Below, piece by piece: positions 27,601-39,745 of a stretch of 64,000 bases of DNA. Position 1 is the first letter of the stretch. The number at the start of each line of letters is the position of its first letter. The notes under the pieces were generated by a model. It was not told where the DNA came from and ran no database searches. It was given only the letters and a program-made list of their open reading frames with translations. Origin of the DNA: Tritrichomonas musculus (Eukaryota > Parabasalia > Tritrichomonadida > Tritrichomonadidae); NCBI GenBank assembly GCA_039105265.1, contig JAPFFF010000092.1, forward strand, positions 28,601-92,600, in the 5' to 3' direction. A program made the position numbers and the translations under genes.

Positions 27601-29738
27601 TCTTTCAATGGAATTCAAAATCATATCTTTCAATGGAATTCAAAATCATATCTTTCAATAACATTCAAAATCATATCTTCGAATGAAATTTTGATATAAT
27701 AATAATTTATAAGACAGCATTATATTTGGCAGTTGAAAAAGAAAACATTGAAATTGTGAAACTTTTATTAAGTAATGACAAACTTGATATCAATGTTCTT
27801 AATATTTTCTTTAATTTTTTATAAAATTTCAAATCATATCTTTCAATGTAATTCAAAATCATATCTTTCAATGTAATTCAAAATCATATCTTTCAATTTC
27901 ATTCAAAATCATATCTTTCAATGGAATTCAAAATCATATCTTTCAATGGAATTCAAAATCATATCTTTCAATCTAATTCAAAATCATATCTTTCAATGTA
28001 ATTCAAAATCATATCTTTCAATGGAATTCAAAATCATATCTTTCAATGAAATTCAAAATCATATCTTTCAATAACATTCAAAATCATATCTTCGAATGAA
28101 ATTTTGATATAATAATAATTTATAAGACAGCATTATATTTGGCAGTTGAAAAAGAAAACATTGAAATTGTGAAACTTTTATTAAATAATGACAAACTTGA
28201 TATCAATGTTCTTAATATTTTCTTTAATTTTTTATAAAATTTCAAATCATATCTTTCAATGTAATTCAAAATCATATCTTTCAATGTAATTCAAAATCAT
28301 ATCTTTCAATGGAATTCAAAATCATATCTTTCAATGGAATTCAAAATCATATCTTTCAATGTAATTCAAAATCATATCTTTCAATGGAATTCAAAATCAT
28401 ATCTTTCAATGTAATTCAAAATCATATCTTTCAATAACATTCAAAATCATATCTTTCAATGTAATTCAAAATCATATCTTTCAATGTAATTCAAAATCAT
28501 ATCTTTCAATAACATTCAAAATCATATCTTCGAATGAAATTTTGATATAATAATAATTTATAAGACAGCATTATATTTGGCAGTTGAAAAAGAAAACATT
28601 AAAATTGTGAAACTTTTATTAAGTAATGACAAACTTGATATCAATGTTCTTAATATTTTCTTTAATTTTTTATAAAATTTCAAATCATATCTTTCAATGG
28701 AATTCAAAATCATATCTTTCAATGTAATTCAAAATCATATCTTTCAATAGAATTCAAAATCATATCTTTCAATGTAATTCAAAATCATATCTTTCAATGA
28801 AATTCAAAATCATATCTTTCAATGGAATTCAAAATCATATCTTTCAATGGAATTCAAAATCATATCTTTCAATGTAATTCAAAATCATATCTTTCAATAC
28901 TATTCAAAATCATATCTTTCAATGGAATTCAAAATCATATCTTTCAATAGAATTCAAAATCATATCTTTCAATGGAATTCAAAATCATATCTTTCAATGG
29001 AATTCAAAATCATATCTTTCAATACTATTCAAAATCATATCTTTCAATGAAATTCAAAATCATATCTTTCAATGTAATTCAAAATCATATCTTTCAATGG
29101 AATTCAAAATCATATCTTTCAATGGAATTCAAAATCATATCTTTCAATGTAATTCAAAATCATATCTTTCAATGGAATTCAAAATCATATCTTTCAATAG
29201 AATTCAAAATCATATCTTTCAATGAAATTCAAAATCATATCTTTCAATGTAATTCAAAATCATATCTTTCAATGTAATTCAAAATCATATCTTTCAATAA
29301 CATTCAAAATCATATCTTCGAATGAAATTTTGATATAATAATAATTTATAAGACAGCATTATATTTGGCAGTTGAAAAAGAAAACATTGAAATTGTGAAA
29401 CTTTTATTAAGTAATGACAAACTTGATATCAATGTTCTTAATATTTTCTTTAATTTTTTATAAAATTTCAAATCATATCTTTCAATGTAATTCAAAATCA
29501 TATCTTTCAATGTAATTCAAAATCATATCTTTCAATGGAATTCAAAATCATATCTTTCAATGGAATTCAAAATCATATCTTTCAATGGAATTCAAAATCA
29601 TATCTTTCAATCTAATTCAAAATCATATCTTTCAATTCTATTCAAAATCATATCTTTCAATTCTATTCAAAATCATATCTTTCAATAACATTCAAAATCA
29701 TATCTTTCAATAACATTCAAAATCATATCTTCGAATGA
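24657..29738 (+). repeat. Composite array: 25-bp satellite blocks alternating with ankyrin modules
   Basis: Eleven blocks of a 25-bp unit, with roughly 22, 20, 22, 4, 4, 4, 6, 10, 11, 25 and 11 copies, alternate with ten copies of a 150-bp ankyrin module. The unit is a constant TCAAT, three variable bases, then ATTCAAAATCATATCTT. The variable triplet is most often GGA, and otherwise GTA, GAA, AGA, AAC, TTC, ACT, CTA, TCT or TGG; other positions hardly vary. The last unit of each block changes to ATCTTCGAATG as it enters the module. The plus strand of the unit has no stop codon in any frame when the triplet is GGA. The sense strand is that of the upstream gene. Confidence 0.95.
25202..29468 (+). 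pseudogene. Ten near-identical ankyrin-repeat modules inside the satellite
   Basis: Modules start at about 25,202, 25,865, 26,578, 26,841, 27,104, 27,367, 27,680, 28,093, 28,531 and 29,319, each about 150 bp. In one frame each reads DIIIIYKTALYLAVEKEN then IEIVKLLLSNDKLDIN then VLNIFFNFL and a stop; a TGA lies nine bases before the D codon. TALYLAVEKENIEIVKLLL is a canonical ankyrin helix pair. The copies differ at only a few bases (module 3 has a different tail after GATATCAAT; module 8 has AAATAATGAC; module 9 has AACATTAAAATT). No trichomonad-type splice signals (GTAYGT, ACTAACACACAG) are visible at the borders, so as they stand they cannot be read together. Interpretation: an ankyrin exon-sized unit amplified together with its linker. 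Confidence 0.85.
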
Positions 29739-30338
29739 AATTTTGATATAATAATAATTTATAAGACAGCATTATATTTGGCAGTTGAAAAAGAAAACAT
29801 TGAAATTGTGAAGCTTTTGCTAGCTAATGAAAATCTTAATATTAATGTATCATGTAAGTCAGAAAAAAATGAATTTTATCAAAACAAAAAAGAGATAATT
29901 GACTTGTCTCCATTACTTTTTGCAATTGACCATGACCAAGTTGAAATTATTCAATTATTTCTTTCAAATGAATTTATCAATATATCAGACAAAATTGATA
30001 TAAATAGCAGATCAATGAAAGCAATATTTGGCAATGAAATCGAAATTTTTGAGCAAACAGCATTATACATGTCTATTGAGAAACAAAACATTAATGCAAT
30101 CAAGTCATTGTTGGGTAGGCCAGATATTGATATTAATGAAAAATCATTCCATCTCTCAGGCAATAATCAAATGGAAGAGAAGACAGCATTGCATCTTGCA
30201 GTTGAAATAGGAAATCCTGAAATAATAAAACTTTTGCTCGAAAAGAAAGAGATTGACATTAATATTGAAGATAGTCATGGGAAAAAACCAATCGACTATT
30301 CTGAAAATTACGAAATTAAGCAATTACTTTCAAAATGA
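29739..30338 (+). pseudogene. Ankyrin-repeat C-terminus of the split DUF3447 gene (199 codons, no own start)
   Basis: The frame is open from 29,739 to the TGA at 30,336-30,338. It begins like the ten modules (DIIIIYKTALYLAVEKEN, then IEIVKLLLANENLNIN) and then continues without interruption through further ankyrin repeats: SPLLFAIDHDQVEIIQLFL, TALYMSIEKQNINAIKSLL, and TALHLAVEIGNPEIIKLLLE. It finishes with KPIDYSENYEIKQLLSK, a typical family C-terminus. There is no ATG near the beginning, so it looks like the 3' part of a gene whose 5' part is 23,451-24,656. It is flanked on the left by the plus-oriented and on the right by the minus-oriented 25-bp array. Confidence 0.8.
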
Positions 30339-30448
30339 TTTTCTTTTCATTTTAAAATAGCAATTAATAAACAATAATAATAATTAATTATGTTTCATCA
30401 TTATATTTGTAAATCAAGTAAGCATGATAATTTAAATATATATTGAAA

Positions 30449-33400
30449 TATTATAATATGATTTTGAATTTTATTGAAAGATATGATTCTGAATTCCATT
30501 GAAAGATATGATTTTGAATTCCATTGAAAGATATGATTTTGAATTCCATTGAAAGATATGATTCTGAATTCCATTGAAAGATATGATTTTGAATTACATT
30601 GAAAGATATGATTTTGAATTCTATTGAAAGATATGATTTTGAATTCCATTGAAAGATATGATTTTGAATTCCATTGAAAGATATGATTTTGAATTCCATT
30701 GAAAGATATGATTCTGAATTCCATTGAAAGATATGATTTTGAATAGTATTGAAAGATATGATTTTGAATTACATTGAAAGATATGATTTTGAATTACATT
30801 GAAAGATATGATTTTGAATTCCATTGAAAGATATGATTTTGAATTTTATTGAAAGATATGATTCTGAATTCCATTGAAAGATATGATTTTGAATTCCATT
30901 GAAAGATATGATTCTGAATTCCATTGAAAGATATGATTTTGAATTCCATTGAAAGATATGATTTTGAATTCCATTGAAAGATATGATTTTGAATTCCATT
31001 GAAAGATATGATTTTGAATTCCATTGAAAGATATGATTTTGAATTCCATTGAAAGATATGATTTTGAATTCCATTGAAAGATATGATTTTGAATTCCATT
31101 GAAAGATATGATTTTGAATTCCATTGAAAGATATGATTTTGAATTCCATTGAAAGATATGATTTTGAATTACATTGAAAGATATGATTTTGAATTCCATT
31201 GAAAGATATGATTTTGAATTCCATTGAAAGATATGATTTTGAATTCCATTGAAAGATATGATTTTGAATGTTATTGAAAGATATGATTTTGAATTCCATT
31301 GAAAGATATGATTTTGAATTCCATTGAAAGATATGATTTTGAATTCCATTGAAAGATATGATTTTGAATTCCATTGAAAGATATGATTTTGAATTCCATT
31401 GAAAGATATGATTTTGAATTCCATTGAAAGATATGATTTTGAATTCCATTGAAAGATATGATTTTGAATAGTATTGAAAGATATGATTTTGAATTCTATT
31501 GAAAGATATGATTTTGAATTCTATTGAAAGATATGATTTTGAATTCCATTGAAAGATATGATTTTGAATTCCATTGAAAGATATGATTTTGAATTCCATT
31601 GAAAGATATGATTTTGAATTCCATTGAAAGATATGATTTTGAATTCCATTGAAAGATATGATTTTGAATTCCATTGAAAGATATGATTCTGAATTCCATT
31701 GAAAGATATGATTTTGAATTCCATTGAAAGATATGATTTTGAATTCTATTGAAAGATATGATTTTGAATTCTATTGAAAGATATGATTTTGAATTCCATT
31801 GAAAGATATGATTTTGAATTCCATTGAAAGATATGATTTTGAATTCCATTGAAAGATATGATTTTGAATGAAATTGAAAGATATGATTTTGAATTCCATT
31901 GAAAGATATGATTTTGAATTCCATTGAAAGATATGATTTTGAATTCTATTGAAAGATATGATTTTGAATTCTATTAAAAGATATGATTTTGAATAGAATT
32001 GAAAGATATGATTTTGAATTCCATTGAAAGATATGATTTTGAATGTTATTGAAAGATATGATTTTGAATTCCATTGAAAGATATGATTTTGAATTCCATT
32101 GAAAGATATGATTTTGAATTCCATTGAAAGATATGATTTTGAATTCCATTGAAAGATATGATTTTGAATTCCATTGAAAGATATGATTTTGAATTCCATT
32201 GAAAGATATGATTTTGAATTCCATTGAAAGATATGATTTTGAATTCCTTTGAAAGATATGATTTTGAATAGTATTGAAAGATATGATTTTGAATTCTATT
32301 GAAAGATATGATTTTGAATTCCATTGAAAGATATGATTTTGAATTCCATTGAAAGATATGATTTTGAATTCCATTGAAAGATATGATTTTGAATTCCATT
32401 GAAAGATATGATTTTGAATAGTATTGAAAGATATGATTTTGAATAGTATTGAAAGATATGATTTTGAATTCCATTGAAAGATATGATTTTGAATTCCATT
32501 GAAAGATATGATTTTGAATTCCATTGAAAGATATGATTTTGAATTACATTGAAAGATATGATTTTGAATTCCATTGAAAGATATGATTTTGAATTCCATT
32601 GAAAGATATGATTTTGAATTCCATTGAAAGATATGATTTTGAATTCCATTGAAAGATATGATTTTGAATTACATTGAAAGATATGATTTTGAATTCCATT
32701 GAAAGATATGATTTTGAATTCCATTGAAAGATATGATTTTGAATTCTATTGAAAGATATGATTTTGAATTCCATTGAAAGATATGATTTTGAATTCCATT
32801 GAAAGATATGATTTTGAATTCCATTGAAAGATATGATTTTGAATTACATTGAAAGATATGATTTTGAATTCCATTGAAAGATATGATTTTGAATTCTATT
32901 GAAAGATATGATTTTGAATTCTATTGAAAGATATGATTTTGAATTCCATTGAAAGATATGATTTTGAATTCCATTGAAAGATATGATTTTGAATTCCATT
33001 GAAAGATATGATTTTGAATTCCATTGAAAGATATGATTTTGAATTACATTGAAAGATATGATTTTGAATTCCATTGAAAGATATGATTTTGAATTCCATT
33101 GAAAGATATGATTTTGAATTCCATTGAAAGATATGATTTTGAATTACATTGAAAGATATGATTTTGAATTCCATTGAAAGATATGATTTTGAATTCTATT
33201 GAAAGATATGATTTTGAATTCTATTGAAAGATATGATTTTGAATTCCATTGAAAGATATGATTTTGAATTCCATTGAAAGATATGATTTTGAATTCCATT
33301 GAAAGATATGATTTTGAATTCCATTGAAAGATATGATTTTGAATAGTATTGAAAGATATGATTTTGAATAGTATTGAAAGATATGATTTTGAATTCCATT

Positions 33401-36314
33401 GAAAGATATGATTTTGAATTCCATTGAAAGATATGATTTTGAATTACATTGAAAGATATGATTTTGAATTCCATTGAAAGATATGATTTTGAATTCTATT
33501 GAAAGATATGATTTTGAATTCTATTGAAAGATATGATTTTGAATTCCATTGAAAGATATGATTTTGAATTCCATTGAAAGATATGATTTTGAATTCCATT
33601 GAAAGATATGATTTTGAATTCCATTGAAAGATATGATTTTGAATTACATTGAAAGATATGATTTTGAATTCCATTGAAAGATATGATTTTGAATTCCATT
33701 GAAAGATATGATTTTGAATTCCATTGAAAGATATGATTTTGAATTCCATTGAAAGATATGATTTTGAATAGTATTGAAAGATATGATTTTGAATTCTATT
33801 GAAAGATATGATTTTGAATTCTATTGAAAGATATGATTTTGAATTCCATTGAAAGATATGATTTTGAATTCCATTGAAAGATATGATTTTGAATTCCATT
33901 GAAAGATATGATTTTGAATTCTATTGAAAGATATGATTTTGAATTCTATTGAAAGATATGATTTTGAATTACATTGAAAGATATGATTTTGAATTTCATT
34001 GAAAGATATGATTTTGAATAGTATTGAAAGATATGATTTTGAATTCCATTGAAAGATATGATTTTGAATAGTATTGAAAGATATGATTTTGAATTCCATT
34101 GAAAGATATGATTTTGAATTCCATTGAAAGATATGATTTTGAATTCCATTGAAAGATATGATTTTGAATTCCATTGAAAGATATGATTTTGAATTCCATT
34201 GAAAGATATGATTTTGAATTCCATTGAAAGATATGATTTTGAATTCCATTGAAAGATATGATTTTGAATAGTATTGAAAGATATGATTTTGAATTCCATT
34301 GAAAGATATGATTTTGAATAGTATTGAAAGATATGATTTTGAATAGTATTGAAAGATATGATTTTGAATTCCATTGAAAGATATGATTTTGAATTCCATT
34401 GAAAGATATGATTTTGAATTCCATTGAAAGATATGATTTTGAATAGTATTGAAAGATATGATTTTGAATTCTATTGAAAGATATGATTTTGAATTCTATT
34501 GAAAGATATGATTTTGAATTCCATTGAAAGATATGATTTTGAATTCCATTGAAAGATATGATTTTGAATTCCATTGAAAGATATGATTTTGAATTCCATT
34601 GAAAGATATGATTTTGAATAGTATTGAAAGATATGATTTTGAATTCTATTGAAAGATATGATTTTGAATTCTATTGAAAGATATGATTTTGAATTCCATT
34701 GAAAGATATGATTTTGAATTCCATTGAAAGATATGATTTTGAATTCCATTGAAAGATATGATTTTGAATTCCATTGAAAGATATGATTTTGAATTCCATT
34801 GAAAGATATGATTTTGAATTACATTGAAAGATATGATTTTGAATTCCATTGAAAGATATGATTTTGAATTCCATTGAAAGATATGATTTTGAATTCCATT
34901 GAAAGATATGATTTTGAATTCCATTGAAAGATATGATTTTGAATTCCATTGAAAGATATGATTTTGAATTCCATTGAAAGATATGATTTTGAATTCCATT
35001 GAAAGATATGATTTTGAATTCCATTGAAAGATATGATTTTGAATTCCATTGAAAGATATGATTTTGAATTCTATTGAAAGATATGATTTTGAATTACATT
35101 GAAAGATATGATTTTGAATTTCATTGAAAGATATGATTTTGAATAGTATTGAAAGATATGATTTTGAATTCCATTGAAAGATATGATTTTGAATAGTATT
35201 GAAAGATATGATTTTGAATAGTATTGAAAGATATGATTTTGAATTCCATTGAAAGATATGATTTTGAATAGTATTGAAAGATATGATTTTGAATTCCATT
35301 GAAAGATATGATTTTGAATTCCATTGAAAGATATGATTTTGAATTCCATTGAAAGATATGATTTTGAATTCCATTGAAAGATATGATTTTGAATAGTATT
35401 GAAAGATATGATTTTGAATAGTATTGAAAGATATGATTTTGAATAGTATTGAAAGATATGATTTTGAATAGTATTGAAAGATATGATTTTGAATTCCATT
35501 GAAAGATATGATTTTGAATTCCATTGAAAGATATGATTTTGAATTCCATTGAAAGATATGATTTTGAATAGTATTGAAAGATATGATTTTGAATTCTATT
35601 GAAAGATATGATTTTGAATTCTATTGAAAGATATGATTTTGAATTCCATTGAAAGATATGATTTTGAATTCCATTGAAAGATATGATTTTGAATTCCATT
35701 GAAAGATATGATTTTGAATTCCATTGAAAGATATGATTTTGAATTCCATTGAAAGATATGATTTTGAATTCCATTGAAAGATATGATTTTGAATTCCATT
35801 GAAAGATATGATTTTGAATTCCATTGAAAGATATGATTTTGAATTCCATTGAAAGATATGATTTTGAATTCTATTGAAAGATATGATTTTGAATTCCATT
35901 GAAAGATATGATTTTGAATTCCATTGAAAGATATGATTTTGAATTCCATTGAAAGATATGATTTTGAATTCTATTGAAAGATATGATTTTGAATTCTATT
36001 GAAAGATATGATTTTGAATTCCATTGAAAGATATGATTTTGAATTCCATTGAAAGATATGATTTTGAATTCTATTGAAAGATATGATTTTGAATTCTATT
36101 GAAAGATATGATTTTGAATTCCATTGAAAGATATGATTTTGAATTCCATTGAAAGATATGATTTTGAATTCCATTGAAAGATATGATTTTGAATTACATT
36201 GAAATATATGATTTTGAATTCCATTGAAAGATATGATTTTGAATTCCATTGAAAGATATGATTTTGAATTCCATTGAAAGATATGATTTTGAATTCCATT
36301 GAAAGATATGATTT
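30449..36314 (-). repeat. 25-bp satellite, second array (about 234 units, reverse orientation, no ankyrin modules)
   Basis: Reverse complement of the unit in the composite array: on the minus strand, constant TCAAT, a variable triplet, then ATTCAAAATCATATCTT. Triplets seen include GGA (dominant), GTA, AGA, ACT, AAC, TTC, TCT, GAA and AAA. A few units near the left end carry a second change, TCAGAATC in place of TCAAAATC. The array is uninterrupted for 5.9 kb. Minus-strand frames of up to 301 codons reflect the stop-free unit and are not supported as proteins. Confidence 0.97.
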
Positions 36315-36718
36315 CATCATTATTTAGAAAAAAATAACAAAATAATTGACCTTCATTCAATATTACTCTCAATTGTATTTCAAAATTGTTTGTCTTACTC
36401 TTTTTGAGAAAATTTTATCAATTTTTATTTCAAAGAAGAAGAAAATTCAATAAAAAGTTCATTAATACTGGCTTTTATTGCTTGATCTTTTGCTATCATG
36501 TTTCATGTCTATACTTTTCTTTCAAAGACAAGAAATATTGAATTAACTTCATTTATCTGAAATCCCTAAAAAATGTTTTTTGTCTATCTTCTTCATTTTA
36601 TAAAATTATTTTGATACAAATGAAAAAATAATATATATATATCATTCACTTAATATATTTCTTAATTTAAATTTATCTTTAAAGTTAAATCTAATCTTTC
36701 ATAAAACGACGGTTATTT
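36315..36718. other. AT-rich DNA, nothing recognised
   Basis: This stretch holds no recognisable gene, RNA or repeat. The satellite ends abruptly at GATTTCATCATTATTTAG. Confidence 0.6.
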
Positions 36719-39057
36719 TCATTTTTTAAATATCTTGAGTATTTCTTTATATTTTCGATTGAATTTTATATATTTTCTAATATACATTATTTTGCTTATG
36801 ATCGGAGTCTCCATCTGATACAAATCAAGGTCTGCTTCTTTTATTTTGCGTGGAGTTAAAAAAATGTCATCATCATCGTCATCCATCACTGAACGATTAT
36901 TTTGCATTGAAAAATTATGAGGCATTGAAGGTTTTGGCTTCATTAAATAATCATCTTGTACTGAATGATCATACAGCATGGATTTGTTATGCAGCATCGA
37001 AGGATTATGCAGTAATGATGCCGGAATTGGATGGATATTCATAAAAAACTCATCGACCATTGATTGATCATCATTCATAAAAAAATGGTCGTTCTCAATT
37101 AACTCATCACTCATATCAATTTTTTGAGTCCTACTTAGATCCTCATCTTCAGTTTGTTGTTCATTTTCAGTTTGTTTTTCATTTTCAGTTTGTTTTTCAT
37201 TTTCAGTTTGTTGTTCATTTTCAGTTTGTTGTTCATTTTCAGTTTGTTGTTCATTTTCAGTTTGTTGTTCATTTTCAGTTTGTTTTTCATTTTCAGTTTG
37301 TTTTTCATTTTCAGTTTGTTGTTCATTTTCAGTTTGTTTTTCATTTTCAGTTTGTTGTTCATTTTCAGTTTGTTTTTCATTTTCAGTTTGTTTTTCATTT
37401 TCAGTTTGTTTTTCATTTTCAGTTTGTTTTTCATTTTCAGTTTGTTTTTCATTTTCAGTTTGTTTTTCATTTTCAGTTTGTTTTTCATTTTCAGTTTGTT
37501 GTTCATTTTCAGTTTATTTTTCATTTTCAGTTTGTTTTTCATTTTCAGTTTGTTGTTCATTCAGTAAAGCTTCAAAATTGATGTATTTATTTGAATGTTC
37601 ATCTGAATTTTCAATTAAAAATTGATTGCAAATACTCAATGCCAAGCACATCTCAAGTTCGTAATCAACAGAACATCTGTTGCTCAAATATTTTTCAACA
37701 ACTTTGTTCAGCATGTCTCTGAAATAACCGTTAAAAAAGGTTATGTTAAATACCGTTAATTCGACGACATTTATCAAGAACTCAAAACGAAAATCTTTAT
37801 TCTCAAATAATGCATTGAATGCAGATTCATAATCTTCATGAATTGTATGAAACAGAAATTCAACACATTTCTGAACGATGCTTGTAAAGTGCATCCACAA
37901 TTAAGAAAGTATTTTTTGAATAAGCTCATAGAAATATTGAATGAGTTTTCACAATTTTAACTTTCCTAATAGTGGACACACTTTAGTCGCCTGAAATATT
38001 TTCAATTGAATATCTTTATTCAAATTTAAGAAAAATTGAAAAAATTGATACCAGGACGATAGATAGTGCGTTAAAAGCTGTGGATTTGAGTGAAAGTTAG
38101 AAATACTATCTGTGAAGGCAGGTTCATTTTGATAAGAAAAAATAACGGTTATGGCCAAATTTTCAAATAAATTAAAAAAAGGCAAAAAGCAATCAATATC
38201 TTTGACATATTGTCCTTTCATATTAAGTTGCAACTTGTAAGTTATGGTACAAATAAAATCTATGTATTGCCATTCATCCACAGAAAAAGTTTCACTTTTT
38301 AAGACAAATTGAATTAATTCAATTAAATCGAGAAAAGCATATTTATAAACAGCAATCAATGTATCTTTGTTTGTATAATTTGGAATTGAAACAATGTGAT
38401 ATAAAAGTTTAAGAAATAAACTTCTCAAATTCGCTTCATAAAAGTATAAAAAGATCGACAAAGTTTTGGACTTTGGTAAATTTCCAGTAATTTTTCTTGA
38501 TAACATGAAATAGAAAAATTCTTAACATCTTCATAATAACCTCGAAATATTAACAAAATTGAATCAAGTAATTCAAAAATACTCTCAATTAAATTCAAAA
38601 CTCTCAATTTTGGGTTTTTCTCAATTTGTTGCAATAATACAATGCATTTGCATGCAACATTAGGTAACGCATCATTATCATTATCATTATCGAAATGATT
38701 TAGATGTTTACAGAAAAATTCAAAAAGACCAATCAAAAAGTTGAAACCAGCTATTTTGAAACTTTTTGAATAGTTTATAATTGGTTCAATTTTTGGCCCA
38801 AAATTAACAAATTCTTTTTTGTCTTCGTGAAAATATCCATATATTAAACATCCATATGTGCTGCTAATTTGTTTCGCTAGCATTTTGTTCTTTGAAAGGT
38901 CATTCATATCAGAATTTAGATAATTATCTTTTGTATCTAGATTTTGAAAAATTGAAATTGGCCAGGATAAAGCAAATTTTCTTATTAGCCCAGAAATAAT
39001 TATGCTAGCATTAAATCGAATGGCTAAATCATATGAGTCACTTTCTACAATTGACTC
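36719..39057 (-). pseudogene. Decayed gene for an unrecognised helical protein with a QTENEK repeat and acidic tail
   Basis: Read from 39,057 down, the remains are three stretches. The first (to 38,425; frame GLIRKFALSWPISIFQNLD onward) continues in another frame from about 38,506, so there is a frameshift in 38,425-38,506. That second frame is shared to the end but carries in-frame stops at 37,949-37,951, 37,901-37,903 and 37,514-37,516. The N-terminal two thirds is leucine-rich and alpha-helical, compatible with a HEAT/ARM-type solenoid such as a nuclear transport receptor, but no diagnostic motif is seen. Then come about 23 six-residue repeats and a tail with SMLHN-type repeats and a DDDDDD acidic run. 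The 5' end is cut: the frame runs into the VWA relic on the other strand at about 39,060, implying a rearrangement junction. Confidence 0.6.
37145..37560 (-). repeat. 18-bp coding repeat (QTENEK/QTENEQ, about 23 units)
   Basis: In-frame 18-bp repeat inside the decayed gene: CAAACTGAAAATGAA followed by AAA or CAA, so each unit reads QTENE plus K or Q. One unit has the CAA of the next repeat changed to TAA, which makes the stop at 37,514. The plus-strand frame rich in phenylalanine and leucine across this region is a shadow. Confidence 0.9.
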
Positions 39058-39061
39058 CGAA

Positions 39062-39640
39062 AAAGTGACACAATTAGTGTTCATATGCGTCGACTGGTCG
39101 GGGTCGATGTCAGATCCATATGATAACGGTCATAACCGCTTCACTTCCTCACAAAAGTTCACGCAGGCATGCGACAGATACCACGCGGCATCTTTGTAGT
39201 TGAAGTCCGAAATCACTTGAATCCGCACATAACGAACTTTGCGGAGCGAATGATTCAAAAGGACGAAGAACCACGGGGAGGAACGGCGATGTTTAGAGCA
39301 ATGTGGCAAGCAGCAAGTTTAATGTGAGAAGCAAATAAAGATAACAAATGCCAAATGTGCTGCTTTAAGAATAACTCTAATCTGAAAGAAATGGCCGAGA
39401 TCTCAAATTATCTTCTCTCGAATAAAATCAGAGTCGATGGCGTCATTGTGTCCGATTAGATCGCAAAAGAGCTCGCTGCACTTTCTCGTTTTGCAGGCCG
39501 TGTTACCGTCTTTGCCGGAAAATTCAATGATGGAATTGAATTTTTCAACAAAGAAGAATTCTTCAGCGTCAATCTTCGTAAATTCGACGAATTTCATTCT
39601 CCGGTTTTAACCGCTGTGACTTCAAATCATTAAAGGAGCT
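39062..39640 (+). pseudogene. Relic of a von Willebrand A (VWA) domain gene
   Basis: The conceptual frame gives QLVFICVDWSGSMS near 39,070-39,112, a MIDAS DxSxS motif. After a stop and frame change it continues with GGTAMFRAMWQAASL (about 39,277), the MIDAS threonine region, and then DGVIVSD and AALSRFAGRVTVFAGKF, typical of the last strands and helices of a VWA domain. There are at least three in-frame stops plus one shift. Local GC content and codon use are higher than in neighbouring DNA. In trichomonads VWA domains can be linked to ubiquitin-conjugating domains, and a UBC relic follows at 39,746. The domain would act as a metal-dependent adhesion or assembly module; this copy is dead. Confidence 0.65.
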
Positions 39641-39745
39641 TGAAATATCTCAAGATAAGGCCAAGCGAATTTGCGGATAAATCGAGATTTGTAATGAGTC
39701 CGAAATACGCGGTTTCTGGTCAAAAGGAAAGGCGAAATAAATACA

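Noticed and set aside
24657-29738. Satellite blocks as ordinary introns between ankyrin exons
   Set aside because: No GTAYGT or ACTAACACACAG signals at the borders, and module borders differ from splice consensus; kept only as an open question.
30769-35849. Long minus-strand reading frames (up to 301 codons) in the 25-bp array as real repeat proteins
   Set aside because: They start and end inside the array wherever a triplet word happens to open or close a frame; all three frames are equally open.
1-36314. CRISPR array
   Set aside because: The 23- and 25-bp units abut head to tail with no unique spacers, and the variable part is only three bases; the context is eukaryotic.
37154-37567. Plus-strand hydrophobic frame over the 18-bp repeat as a membrane protein
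   Set aside because: It is the antisense shadow of the QTENEK coding repeat.
36719-39057. Assignment of the decayed gene to exportin/importin-beta
   Set aside because: Helical, leucine-rich character fits a solenoid, but no diagnostic motif was visible; left as unrecognised.
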